DNA of 64,000 nt, taken from contig NZ_GG665866.1 in the NCBI RefSeq assembly GCF_000160115.1, forward strand, positions 310,001 to 374,000, written 5' to 3'. The number at the start of each line of letters is the position of its first letter. Position 1 is the first letter of the stretch. A program made the position numbers and the translations under genes. The DNA comes from Shuttleworthella satelles DSM 14600 (GTDB lineage Bacteria > Bacillota > Clostridia > Lachnospirales > Lachnospiraceae). Positions 9,566 through 17,835 of this stretch are shown one piece after another. The notes below the pieces were generated by a model, which was given only the letters and a program-made list of their open reading frames with translations, did not search any database and was not told where the DNA came from.

Positions 9566-9613
9566 TCTATGAAGATCCTATGAATTTTATTTCAGGGCTC
9601 TTCAGGCCTGCTT

Positions 9614-9643
9614 ATCTTACACCTGTCTCTGCCCTCTTTACAA
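9614..9643 (-). promoter_or_regulatory. Candidate promoter of the GNAT-argJBD operon
   Basis: Read on the minus strand: TTGTAA (9638-9643), 18-base spacer, TAAGAT (9614-9619). It lies 50 bases before the small frame at 9565 and points into the arginine genes. Match is moderate. Confidence 0.4.
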
Positions 9644-9729
9644 GTTCATTCTGCATATTCTTGCATTTTCACCAAATTTTTCTATCCGTATTTCTCCTTG
9701 TCATTTCATTGATTCGTCATTTTACGCTC

Positions 9730-9768
9730 AAAATATGTATTTTTATTCTTAAAATATGTATATTTTTA
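9730..9768. promoter_or_regulatory. AT-rich repeated motif between divergent arginine genes, possible ArgR boxes
   Basis: AAAATATGTATTTTTA at 9730-9745 is followed by AAAATATGTATATTTTTA at 9751-9768. The A/T core flanking a TGTAT motif is like arginine-repressor boxes, and the position between argG and argJBD fits a shared operator. The rest of 9566-9845 is AT-rich intergenic DNA with nothing else recognisable. Confidence 0.4.
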
Positions 9769-9845
9769 CACTTGCTTGATCCGCTGATTTTCCTGTATAT
9801 TTAGTTCAGTTCAAAAGAAAAAGCTGTCAAGAAAGGACATGTATC

Positions 9846-11078
9846 ATGGCGAAAGACAAGGTTGTTCTCGCGTACTCCGGCGGTCTGGATACGACCGCAA
9901 TCATCCCCTGGCTCAAGGAGAACTACGGCTACGAGGTCATCTGCTGCTGCGTTGACTGCGGTCAGGGAGAAGAGCTGGACGGACTGGAAGAGAGAGCCCG
10001 CTACTGCGGCGCGTCCAAGCTCTATATTGAGGATATCACCGACTCCTTCGCCGAGGACTACATCATCCCCTGCGTTATGGCCGACGCGGTCTATGAGAAT
10101 AAATATCTTCTGGGTACCTCTATGGCGCGCCCCGGCATCGCCAAAAAGCTGGTTGAGATCGCCCGCAAGGAGGACGCCGTCGCCATCTGTCATGGCGCCA
10201 CCGGCAAGGGCAACGATCAGATCCGCTTTGAGCTCTCCATCAAGGCTCTGGCCCCTGACATCGAGATCATTGCCCCCTGGCGTGATGACAAGTGGACCCT
10301 GGAGTCCCGTCAGGACGAGATCGACTATTGCAAGGCCCACGGCATTGACCTCCCCTTTGACGTTGACGAGTCCTACAGCCGTGACCGCAATCTCTGGCAT
10401 ATCTCTCACGAGGGGCTGGAGCTGGAGGATCCTTCTCTGGAGCCGGATTACAAGCACCTTCTGGTTCTGTCCAAGACCCCTCAGGAGGCTCCCGACGAGG
10501 CGGAGGAAGTGACTATGACCTTCGAGGCCGGCGTTCCCACCTCTGTCAATGGAAGGCAGATGAAAGCGGCCGACATCATTCGTGAGCTCAACCGTCTGGG
10601 CGGCAAGCACGGCATCGGCATCATTGACATCGTGGAGAACCGGGTGGTCGGCATGAAATCCCGCGGCGTCTATGAGACTCCCGGCGGCACCATTCTGATG
10701 GAGGCTCACCGCCAGCTCGAGGAGCTCTGCATCGACCGCGCCACCATGGAGGAGAAGAAGAATATCGGCAACAAGCTGGCTCAGGTCGTCTACGAGGGCA
10801 AGTGGTTCACTCCTCTTTCCGAGGCCCTGCGCGCCTTCGTACTCTCCACCCAGACCTATGTGACCGGCCAGGTCAAGTTCAGGCTCTACAAGGGCAATAT
10901 CATCAAGGCCGGTACGACTTCCCCCTACTCCCTCTACTCTGAGTCACTGGCCTCCTTCACCACCGGCGACCAGTATGACCATCATGACGCCCAGGGCTTC
11001 ATCACCCTCTTCGGCCTCCCCCTGAAGGTTCGCGCCCAGATGCTCGAGCATGTGGAGAAGAAGGCCAAGTCTAGGTAA
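9846..11078 (+). CDS. argG: Argininosuccinate synthase
   Basis: Joins citrulline and aspartate using ATP in the penultimate step of arginine synthesis. The 410-residue protein begins with the N-type ATP pyrophosphatase loop VLAYSGGLDTTA, followed by CHGATGKGNDQIRFE and later SYSRDRNLWHISHEG, all diagnostic. AAGAAAGGAC precedes the ATG. Transcribed away from argJBD. Strongly GC-rich codon use suggests high expression. argH is not in the window. Confidence 0.97.
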   Translation: MAKDKVVLAYSGGLDTTAIIPWLKENYGYEVICCCVDCGQGEELDGLEERARYCGASKLYIEDITDSFAEDYIIPCVMADAVYENKYLLGTSMARPGIAKKLVEIARKEDAVAICHGATGKGNDQIRFELSIKALAPDIEIIAPWRDDKWTLESRQDEIDYCKAHGIDLPFDVDESYSRDRNLWHISHEGLELEDPSLEPDYKHLLVLSKTPQEAPDEAEEVTMTFEAGVPTSVNGRQMKAADIIRELNRLGGKHGIGIIDIVENRVVGMKSRGVYETPGGTILMEAHRQLEELCIDRATMEEKKNIGNKLAQVVYEGKWFTPLSEALRAFVLSTQTYVTGQVKFRLYKGNIIKAGTTSPYSLYSESLASFTTGDQYDHHDAQGFITLFGLPLKVRAQMLEHVEKKAKSR

Positions 11079-11122
11079 AAGCGCTTGATCTTTTATGGGG
11101 ATCATGGTATTTCCAGGCAATC

Positions 11123-11145
11123 ATGAAGGCGGGGGCCGCCTTCAT
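11123..11145 (+). terminator. Hairpin after argG
   Basis: A perfect 10-bp stem ATGAAGGCGG / CCGCCTTCAT with a three-base loop begins 44 bases after the argG stop. No T-run follows, so it may be an RNA-stabilising or weak terminating structure rather than a classic intrinsic terminator. Confidence 0.5.
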
Positions 11146-11161
11146 ATGTGATCTGATTTGA

Positions 11162-11199
11162 ACTTGTCCGTATGTGATTTGTACTTGTCCGTATGTGAT
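11162..11199 (+). promoter_or_regulatory. Direct-repeat operator candidate for the LytTR regulator
   Basis: The 17-base sequence ACTTGTCCGTATGTGAT occurs at 11162-11178 and 11183-11199, a period of 21 bases, immediately upstream of a promoter -35 box at 11205. LytTR-type regulators such as AgrA and ComE bind direct repeats with about 21-22 bases between equivalent positions. Autoregulation by the following gene is the natural inference. Confidence 0.6.
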
Positions 11200-11204
11200 C
11201 AGGT

Positions 11205-11233
11205 TTGAACCGCACCGGGCTTTTTTATATAAT
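11205..11233 (+). promoter_or_regulatory. Promoter of the two-component system
   Basis: TTGAAC (11205-11210), exactly 17 bases, TATAAT (11228-11233). The regulator ATG is 80 bases downstream. Confidence 0.75.
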
Positions 11234-11312
11234 ATACGTGTGCGGGCGCAGATTCTGCGCCTGTATTCATCACAGGGGAGGTTGTTATGTGAATACCTCA
11301 TAGGGGGCATCA

Positions 11313-12020
11313 ATGGATACTTTTTCTCTGACGATCTGTGATGACGATAAAATAACTCACGAAGTTGTTGCGAAATATCTGCTCAAATTTTATAAAAAGA
11401 GAAATGTCGAGCTGCAGCTGCAGCATTTTTATAATGCCAAAACACTTCTCTCTCATGCCGAGGATCAGCAGACGATCCTGATGGATATTGATATGCCCGA
11501 AACAGACGGTATTGCGGCATCTGAAAAACTGACCCTGCTCAATCCGAATGTGAATATTATTATGCTGACTTCAAAGCGAGAGCGTTTCAAGGACGCTTTC
11601 CGGATTGGGGCCACCCGTTTCGTCACCAAACCCATCGAACTCTCTGAGCTGTATGAGGCCGTAGAGAGCGCGCGCAAAAAACAGAGGACCTTCCCCGACC
11701 TGCTTGTAGAAGTAAACGGCCGCCAGTGGAAGATCAATCAAAAAAAGCTCTATATGGCTGAGGCATACCGCAATAAGACAATCCTGTATCTGAAAGACCG
11801 AAATATCTCTGTCAATCTCACCTTAAAAAATCTGGAAGCCAGGCTATGCCCTGACTTATTTCTCAGGGTACATAAGAGCTTTCTGGTTAATATGACGCAT
11901 GTCGCCGATATTCAGGATCGGGTGATCACCTTAAACAACGGCATACGGGCCATGGTATCCTTTCGCAGGGAAACGGACGTCAAAAAGAAGCTCTTTGAGA
12001 ATGAAGCATACTGGGGGTAA
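11313..12020 (+). CDS. LytTR-family response regulator
   Basis: A 235-residue DNA-binding response regulator. Receiver domain residues 1-120: acidic pocket ICDDD at 9-12, phospho-acceptor Asp58 in LMDIDMP, and the conserved Lys in FVTKPIEL. The C-terminal LytTR domain (about 130-230) contains YLKDRNISVNLTLKNLEARL and FLRVHKSFLVNMTHVADI, the standard signature. It should respond to the membrane kinase encoded immediately downstream and bind direct repeats. It lies between argG and a convergent RiPP-like operon, making it a candidate regulator of that operon. Confidence 0.93.
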   Translation: MDTFSLTICDDDKITHEVVAKYLLKFYKKRNVELQLQHFYNAKTLLSHAEDQQTILMDIDMPETDGIAASEKLTLLNPNVNIIMLTSKRERFKDAFRIGATRFVTKPIELSELYEAVESARKKQRTFPDLLVEVNGRQWKINQKKLYMAEAYRNKTILYLKDRNISVNLTLKNLEARLCPDLFLRVHKSFLVNMTHVADIQDRVITLNNGIRAMVSFRRETDVKKKLFENEAYWG

Positions 12021-12023
12021 CTG

Positions 12024-13294
12024 ATGCAATATGTGGAGTCGGGAGCAATATTGCTATTGACTGTTTTTGAATATCTGTCCTTCTTTTACACCTTCTTTGA
12101 GAAACGAGGGTTCCGCAAAAAACAATAATATATCTTCCAGTCACTGCCGCCCTGCTGGGTTCCTTTTTTCTGGCCATAACGCGCTGCCATCGCCTTTCTC
12201 AGCTTCTGATCGCCGGAATGATCCTGGGTGCCTTCTGCATTTATTTCTTCCTGATCATTGATTTTAAGACCTTTTTTCAGCTCTTTATCGTCGCCTTCCC
12301 AATTTTGGAGATTGCCGGCTCACTCATCCGGTACATATGTAATATCGCCGGCGTGCGGGATGATATCGGAAAGACCCTTCTGACTCTGGCGATCATCGTA
12401 TCGATGATATGGGGACTTTATGTTGCAAAGCTTAAACAGATGCTTCCGAACAGCTTTATCCTCCCCCTGAAATTCAACTGCATCTATGCCATGCTCCTGT
12501 TTGTGATTACTGTCCTCTACTCTTTTTTCACCTCATTTATCGAGAAAAATTATACGGGGCACATATTGTGGCTGGGGCAGATTCTGCTGGTCCTTGGCGG
12601 CATCATCATCCTGTACTCCTCATTTTTTATCATCTACTATATCAACGCGAAGATGCGGTCTGATTACGAGCGCTTCGTGACCGAAAAATACATTGAGCAG
12701 CAGCGCATCTACTTTGAGCAGCTGCTGGAAAAAGAGAAGGAAACCCGCCAGTATCGGCATGACACCATCGCTCAGCTGGTGCAGATACAGTATTACCTTG
12801 AGCATCAGGAAATCCATACCGCGAGGTCATTTACCAGGGAAATGCTGGATGAGATCACAAATATCAGCCGGCAAAATATCGATATCGGCAATGAAATAGT
12901 CAACACCATGCTCAACTACTATCTTGCCCCATTGAAAGCGCGAAAATACAAAATCAACATCAAGGGCTTTATGAAAGAGGAGCTTCAAGTCAGCGGCCGC
13001 GACCTCTGCATCATCGTGTCAAACCTCCTGAAAAACGCGGTTGAGGCAGTCGAGGTCATGAATCCGGACGAGGGCTTCATAGATATCGAAATATACTCCA
13101 GACAGACGACCTGGTATATGAAGGTCATAAACAGCACAAGCAATCAGCAGATCTGCGCGACGACCAAGGCCGACACCGAAAACCACGGCTTCGGACTCTC
13201 AAACATCCGCAGATCGGTCGAAAAATATGAGGGGCTTTTTCACACCAATATCAAGGACGGTGTGTTCACAGCAGAGGTATGGCTGAGGGCCTGA
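12024..13294 (+). CDS. GHKL sensor histidine kinase with an apparent frameshift
   Basis: The membrane kinase partner of the LytTR regulator (AgrC-like). Reading from the ATG at 12024, three bases after the regulator stop and behind GGGGGT, gives MQYVESGAILLLTVFEYLSF and then FFYTFFEKRGFRKK before a stop at 12126. The rest is in another frame: IYLPVTAALLGSFFLA onwards to 13294. A run of six A at 12117-12122 separates the halves; seven A would join them perfectly. About six membrane segments are followed by the phospho-acceptor RQYRHD (near 12755), the N-box LLKNAVEAVE and the G-box HGFGLSNIRRSVEKYEG. Without the shift, the longest ATG frame is 12218-13294 and lacks the first membrane segments. 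Confidence 0.8.
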
Positions 13295-13440
13295 GCACAA
13301 GTATGACTGAGAGCCTGATGCGGTCAGACGTTTAGCACGATTTTTTAACGTTCGCCTTTTCTCAAGAGAAAAAAAGATCCCCTCTCTGTAAAATAAAAGC
13401 GTAACAGGAAATACGCATATTATAGTAAGGAGGGATCATC

Positions 13441-13488
13441 ATGTTTTTAAGCTGTCTTATTGATGTTATTTTGGGACTCTTGCACTGA
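13441..13488 (+). CDS. 15-residue hydrophobic peptide frame
   Basis: ATG at 13441 is preceded by AAGGAGGG with a six-base gap, one of the best ribosome sites in the window. The frame encodes MFLSCLIDVILGLLH and stops at 13488. It follows the kinase gene and ends 48 bases before a strong terminator. It could be a signal peptide for the kinase, a short membrane peptide, or chance. The rest of 13295-13627 (333 bases) holds this frame and the terminator and nothing else recognised. Confidence 0.4.
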   Translation: MFLSCLIDVILGLLH

Positions 13489-13536
13489 TTACTTTTGAAT
13501 GTAACGTTATTGAGCAATACCATTGAGCATTCCACA

Positions 13537-13568
13537 CACCGCGTACTGAAGAGTACGCGGTGCTTTTC
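13537..13568 (+). terminator. Rho-independent terminator
   Basis: Perfect 11-bp stem CACCGCGTACT / AGTACGCGGTG with a GAAG loop, followed by CTTTTCATTCTTT on the plus strand. It ends the two-component system transcript before the convergent ABC permease gene. Confidence 0.85.
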
Positions 13569-13627
13569 ATTCTTTGACAGGCGCGGACGATTGTCCCCTT
13601 TCTCTGACGCAGGCTCACTGACATTTT

Positions 13628-14806
13628 TTACCTGTTAAACATCACTCTTTCACTGTTAAACATCTTCGCCAGCCCCATTGTCATAAGAATCACACAGACA
13701 ATATTGCTGATCGTCGCCACCACACAGTTGACCGCGCGAAAGTCCTTTGCGAAGATCGCGGTCAGACACTGCACGCTGTTAAAAAGAGGAATCACATACA
13801 TTGCTGTTGTCGTCTCCGTGTATGGAATAAACATTCCCGAAAAGCCAATCATGATAACCGCAAATGTCAGGGGCGCGATGCTTGTGCTCGCCTCCCTGAT
13901 CGATCTCGCGTTTGCTGAAATCAGGCAGGTTATGGCAATCATGACAAGAATGGTCGATAGAACGACAAGCAGAAGGAAAAAGTAATCCTTCCCCCCGTAC
14001 ATGGACGCCTTTAGCTGATCACTGCCAAAGATCTTCGGCATGGACAAAATGATTGCCAGGCAGCTGAAGATCCCGCTTGCCATAGCCAGAATGCCAAGTG
14101 ACAGGATCTTTCCTATGGCGAGATCCGACCGCTTCACCGGCGTTACAAGCAAGGTTGTAATCGTTCCCCGCTCTTTTTCTCCGGCAATCGAATCCGGCGC
14201 CAGAGACATACACACGCTGAACAGGATTGTCATAATCAGCATCGGCAAAAGACCCGAAAGCGTCTTCGCGATGCCCTTCTCATCACTTGCCAGATCATAT
14301 TGGCCTCCCCCGGCATTGATATCCAGAGCATTGAAAAGGGAGGACTCATAGCTGTTAAAATAAGACTGCAGATATGCGTAGGCCGCCTTGCTCTTGTCAT
14401 TGCCCGAATTATAGTAGATGCTGATCTCTTCCGCCTTTGTTGGCCGCCCTTCCTTTATCGCCTTCATGCTGCTGTCAAACGTATCTGAGAAAACAACTGC
14501 CGCGTCTAATTTTTCGCTCCTGACTTGAGATTGATACTCCTTTAACTGACCGGCCTCTCCCATGCTTTCCATCTCAACATTTTTCAGGCTTTTTAGTGTG
14601 GCCAGGCTCTCCGGCAGATGGTACACAGCGATATGGTAGCTTGTCTCCTCTTTTTTCTCGCTGCCATTGATATAAGCTCCCAGTAAGCTGTACATCAGAA
14701 AAATCATAATCCCCGGCATGAATACGGATACAAACAAGAGCCTCTTATCCGTGATAAAACGGGTCAGTTCCTTTTTAATAATCGCATTGATATTCTTAAG
14801 TCTCAT
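13628..14806 (-). CDS. ABC-2 type transporter permease
   Basis: A 392-residue membrane subunit of the NatB/ABC-2 kind. One N-terminal membrane helix (about residues 20-40) is followed by an extracellular domain of about 150 residues and then five or six helices; SIAGEKERGTITTLLVTPVK is the cytoplasmic coupling motif typical of the family. The start at 14806 is chosen because GAGGTGG lies just before it; it overlaps the ATPase gene stop by 11 bases. Last gene of the RiPP-like operon. Likely role: export of, or self-protection against, the mature peptide. Confidence 0.88.
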   Translation of the reverse strand: MRLKNINAIIKKELTRFITDKRLLFVSVFMPGIMIFLMYSLLGAYINGSEKKEETSYHIAVYHLPESLATLKSLKNVEMESMGEAGQLKEYQSQVRSEKLDAAVVFSDTFDSSMKAIKEGRPTKAEEISIYYNSGNDKSKAAYAYLQSYFNSYESSLFNALDINAGGGQYDLASDEKGIAKTLSGLLPMLIMTILFSVCMSLAPDSIAGEKERGTITTLLVTPVKRSDLAIGKILSLGILAMASGIFSCLAIILSMPKIFGSDQLKASMYGGKDYFFLLLVVLSTILVMIAITCLISANARSIREASTSIAPLTFAVIMIGFSGMFIPYTETTTAMYVIPLFNSVQCLTAIFAKDFRAVNCVVATISNIVCVILMTMGLAKMFNSERVMFNR

Positions 14807-15572
14807 CGCCCACCTCATTTAAATAAATTTCAAAAAAAACCTCCTCCAGACTCTTTTCCCTGGTCAGACTCTCCAGAGTCCCCTCTCTGACCAGCCTTCC
14901 CTTCATGATAAAGCCGACCCGGTCGGCCAGCTTTTCTACCAGGTCAAAAATATGCGTTGAAATAATAATGGTCTTCCCACGAGCCTTTTCTTCCCGCAGA
15001 AAATCCATAACTGTTCGCGCGGTAATCACATCTAATCCGTTTGTCGGCTCATCAAAAATAATAATTTCCGGATCGTGAACCAGAGAGATTGCGATGGAGA
15101 CCTTCTGCTTCATTCCGGTAGACAAATCGGCGACCTTACTCTCCGCGAAGCGACTGATCCCGAATCGCTCAAAGAGCTTATTCTTTCTCTCATCTCTTGT
15201 TTTCGCGGGCACATGATTCAATTCCGAGAAAAAATCAAAGAGATAATTCGGAGTGAAATAATCCTCTAATTTCAGTTCTGACGTGAGAAAACCGATCTGC
15301 GCGCGCACCGCTTCCGGCTCTTTCGAAACACTGCTTCCATTGATGCTGCAGTCTCCCCTGTCCGCTTTTATCAGCGCGGACAGAATGCGCAGGCTGGTTG
15401 TTTTGCCCGCGCCATTCGGTCCCAGCAGGGCATAGATTTCTCCCTGGTTCGCCGTAAAACTCAAACCTGACAGGGCGATTTTTTCCCTGCTTTTGCTTTG
15501 GTCCAGCCGCTGCTGTTTTCGCGAAATCCTGTATTTCTTTTCTAAATCATGCGCTATAACGATAGCTTCCAT
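14796..15572 (-). CDS. ABC transporter ATP-binding protein
   Basis: The 258-residue ATPase of the adjacent ABC-2 permease. All motifs are intact: Walker A LLGPNGAGKTTSLR, signature DLSTGMKQKVSIA, Walker B IIIFDEPTNGLD and the H-loop STHIF. The start is the ATG at 15572 with AGAAGGAGA upstream. It is NatA-like and resembles immunity ATPases found in bacteriocin clusters. Encoded between a tiny membrane protein and the permease. Confidence 0.93.
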   Translation of the reverse strand: MEAIVIAHDLEKKYRISRKQQRLDQSKSREKIALSGLSFTANQGEIYALLGPNGAGKTTSLRILSALIKADRGDCSINGSSVSKEPEAVRAQIGFLTSELKLEDYFTPNYLFDFFSELNHVPAKTRDERKNKLFERFGISRFAESKVADLSTGMKQKVSIAISLVHDPEIIIFDEPTNGLDVITARTVMDFLREEKARGKTIIISTHIFDLVEKLADRVGFIMKGRLVREGTLESLTREKSLEEVFFEIYLNEVGDET

Positions 15573-15595
15573 ACAAATATCTCCTTCTCTTTTGA

Positions 15596-15742
15596 TCAAC
15601 CCTTTCTGCCATATCTGGCGAAGACAATGATAATCATAATTACCACTAAAACCGCGCTCGCGATTAACACCTTTGTGTTCCTCAAGAGCAAGTTCACCAG
15701 TACAATCAATACGAGCAAAAAAGCAAGTAATCCCTGATTCAT
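15596..15742 (-). CDS. Small two-helix membrane protein
   Basis: A 48-residue frame starting MNQGLLAFLLVLIVLVNLLL and ending FARYGRKG, with two hydrophobic stretches and a basic tail. The ribosome site is strong (AAGGAGG before the ATG at 15742). It lies between the dehydrogenase and the ABC ATPase genes with short gaps on both sides. In a peptide cluster such a protein may be an immunity or transporter accessory protein. No family recognised. Confidence 0.65.
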   Translation of the reverse strand: MNQGLLAFLLVLIVLVNLLLRNTKVLIASAVLVVIMIIIVFARYGRKG

Positions 15743-15764
15743 GTCAATCCTCCTTATCAAACTC

Positions 15765-16523
15765 TTATTTTGCCAGATAGCCTCCGTCAACCGCCAGAGC
15801 CTGTCCTGTGATCATAGACGCCCTGTCGCTCACGAAAAACAAAACCGCGTTGGCAACATCTTCAGCCGTCGCGTATCTTCTCAGTGGTATTTCCCGCATA
15901 TAAGTCCTGTACCTGCCGGATTGCATCAGCATCTGCTCATTTTTTTCTGTGAGCACAAAGGTGGGAAGCACACTGTTAACCCGTATTCCATACTCCGCCC
16001 ACTCCAGACACAGGGCGCGCGTTAAATTAATTAATCCCGCCTTGCTGGCGCAATAGGGGGCACGCTGCAGATTCGCGACCTCTCCGTGCTGAGACGCGAT
16101 ATTTACAATGGCTCCTCCTTTCCCCTCCATCATCAGTTTCCCGATACACTGGCTCATAAAAAATGCCCCCTTTAAATTCACCCCTAAAATATGATCCCAG
16201 TTTTCCTCAGTGACATCTCTGGCGTATCCCAGGTAGTTAATTCCCGCATTATTGACCAGAATTTCCGGAACCAGCCCTCTCTCGCTTATTTTTCTTCCGA
16301 GAGAACGAATCTCTTCAACTTTGCTAATGTCACAGGAGAGAATAATATATTGATCGCCAAATTCACGGCCTACCCTCTCTATGAAGGCCTCCTCTTCTCG
16401 AACCGCCTTGTCTAAGTCTGTCCCTATGACCAGGGCTCCTTCTCTTAAAAACATCCGGGTCATTGTCTGCCCGATCGCGCCGAGCGCGCCGGTGATTACG
16501 CTCACCTTCTTCTCCAATAACAT
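15765..16523 (-). CDS. Short-chain dehydrogenase/reductase
   Basis: A 252-residue classical SDR. The cofactor loop VITGALGAIGQ, acidic TDLDK after strand two (predicting NAD over NADP), LVNNAGINYLG and the catalytic YCASK motif are all present. The start at 16523 has a GGGGGCGGACC leader. It lies 11 bases after the aminotransferase stop. In this setting it could reduce a keto group made by the aminotransferase on a peptide or a small building block; the substrate is unknown. Confidence 0.9.
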   Translation of the reverse strand: MLLEKKVSVITGALGAIGQTMTRMFLREGALVIGTDLDKAVREEEAFIERVGREFGDQYIILSCDISKVEEIRSLGRKISERGLVPEILVNNAGINYLGYARDVTEENWDHILGVNLKGAFFMSQCIGKLMMEGKGGAIVNIASQHGEVANLQRAPYCASKAGLINLTRALCLEWAEYGIRVNSVLPTFVLTEKNEQMLMQSGRYRTYMREIPLRRYATAEDVANAVLFFVSDRASMITGQALAVDGGYLAK

Positions 16524-16534
16524 GGTCCGCCCCC

Positions 16535-17833
16535 TTATCCGATGCTCTCAATCACCTTGTCGAGCGCTCTGACAGCTCTGGCTATCTCCTCTTTCGTGAG
16601 CTCGTAGGGTGGCATCAGCATCAGCCCGGCAGTCCTGCCGGGACATTGAAAGATATACAGGAGCATTCCCTGCCGCAGCGCAAAGGACTCCAGCAGACCA
16701 AGTTCATCCATGGATACCGGCTTTTCCTCATTATCCACCAGATCAATCGCAATCATAAGCCCCTGTATCCTGATCTCTCTGACACGGGGCTGGCCTTGTC
16801 TTAAGACCTCTAATAATGTCCTCCACTGATCCGATTGCCGGTTAATTGTTCTGATCATCTTCTCATCAATCAGCCGAAGGGTCTCGCACCCGATCGCGCA
16901 GGCAATCGGATTTCCGTTCTGTGTCGAAAAATGATTGATATACTCCTTCTTTGACGCGTACGCGTCTGCTATTCTCCTGTTGATCAGCACGGCCCCCATT
17001 GGCATAATCCCATTCGTGACCGCCTTCGAAAGACATAGAAGATCCGGTTTTACAGAAAACTTCTCAGACGCGAATTTACAGCCGGTTCGGCCGAATCCTG
17101 TAGCGACCTCGTCCGCAATCAGGACAACCCCATATCGCCTGATCAGATCAAAGAGCCTTGTCTGATACCAGTCCGGCAGGCTGATAATCCCACCCGATCC
17201 CATAACCGGCTCCAGGAGGACTGCGGCGACATCTTGCTCCCGAAAATTTTTCTCCAGGTCCTTCAGATACTCCTCTCTCTCTTTCTCTTCCTTCTCAGCG
17301 CCATTGGTTCCCGGGAAAAACGGCGTTCGTAAGAATCGGACTCCTTCCATCAACGGAGCGTATTCCACCGTCTCCCTTACCATACCGCTGACAGACATAG
17401 CCGCACAGGTCGTTCCGTGATAGGACATGTCAAAAGACAATATCACCTTCCTTTCCGGCTGCCCGCTGATATGCATATATTTTCGGGCGATTTTCACTGC
17501 GCACTCCACCGCCTCAGAACCTGAGCAGGCATAGACCAGCCTGACAAATCCCCCGCCCGCATAATCAATCATTTCATCCGCGAACTGGTCTGTTATGGGC
17601 GATGACGCGCTGATCAGGTTGACATAGTGCAGGGTATGACACTGCTCCGCAATGATCCTCTCATATTGCCGCAGGCCATAGCCCAGGGGCACATTCCACA
17701 GTCCGCTGTTCAAATCAAGGTATCTTCGCCCGTTTTCATCCAGGACATAGCTTCCCTCTCCTCTTTGGATGAGAATACTCTGGCTCTGTTTGTTCACATT
17801 GGACAAAGGATAGATCACACTGTTTTTTGCCAT
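16535..17833 (-). CDS. Class III pyridoxal-phosphate aminotransferase
   Basis: A 432-residue fold-type I enzyme. Visible motifs: YACSGSEAVECAVKIARKYM, the cofactor aspartate in VLIADEVATGFGRTG and the Schiff-base lysine in CLSKAVTNGIMPMGA. The ATG at 17833 is chosen since AGGAGG ends six bases before it; an in-frame ATG at 17839 would abut the ribosome site. It overlaps the stop region of the cysteine-rich protein gene, which suggests coupled translation. It resembles diamine or omega-amino acid aminotransferases more than ArgD. Within a RiPP operon it is a tailoring candidate. Confidence 0.88.
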   Translation of the reverse strand: MAKNSVIYPLSNVNKQSQSILIQRGEGSYVLDENGRRYLDLNSGLWNVPLGYGLRQYERIIAEQCHTLHYVNLISASSPITDQFADEMIDYAGGGFVRLVYACSGSEAVECAVKIARKYMHISGQPERKVILSFDMSYHGTTCAAMSVSGMVRETVEYAPLMEGVRFLRTPFFPGTNGAEKEEKEREEYLKDLEKNFREQDVAAVLLEPVMGSGGIISLPDWYQTRLFDLIRRYGVVLIADEVATGFGRTGCKFASEKFSVKPDLLCLSKAVTNGIMPMGAVLINRRIADAYASKKEYINHFSTQNGNPIACAIGCETLRLIDEKMIRTINRQSDQWRTLLEVLRQGQPRVREIRIQGLMIAIDLVDNEEKPVSMDELGLLESFALRQGMLLYIFQCPGRTAGLMLMPPYELTKEEIARAVRALDKVIESIG

Positions 17834-17835
17834 AC

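Noticed and set aside
9801-10709. Long open frame opposite argG
   Set aside because: Mirror of the GC-ending codons of argG; product has no family likeness and no ribosome site.
11071-11313. Minus-strand frame with a repeated YGQVQI peptide
   Set aside because: The repeat comes from the 21-bp direct repeats, better explained as operator DNA.
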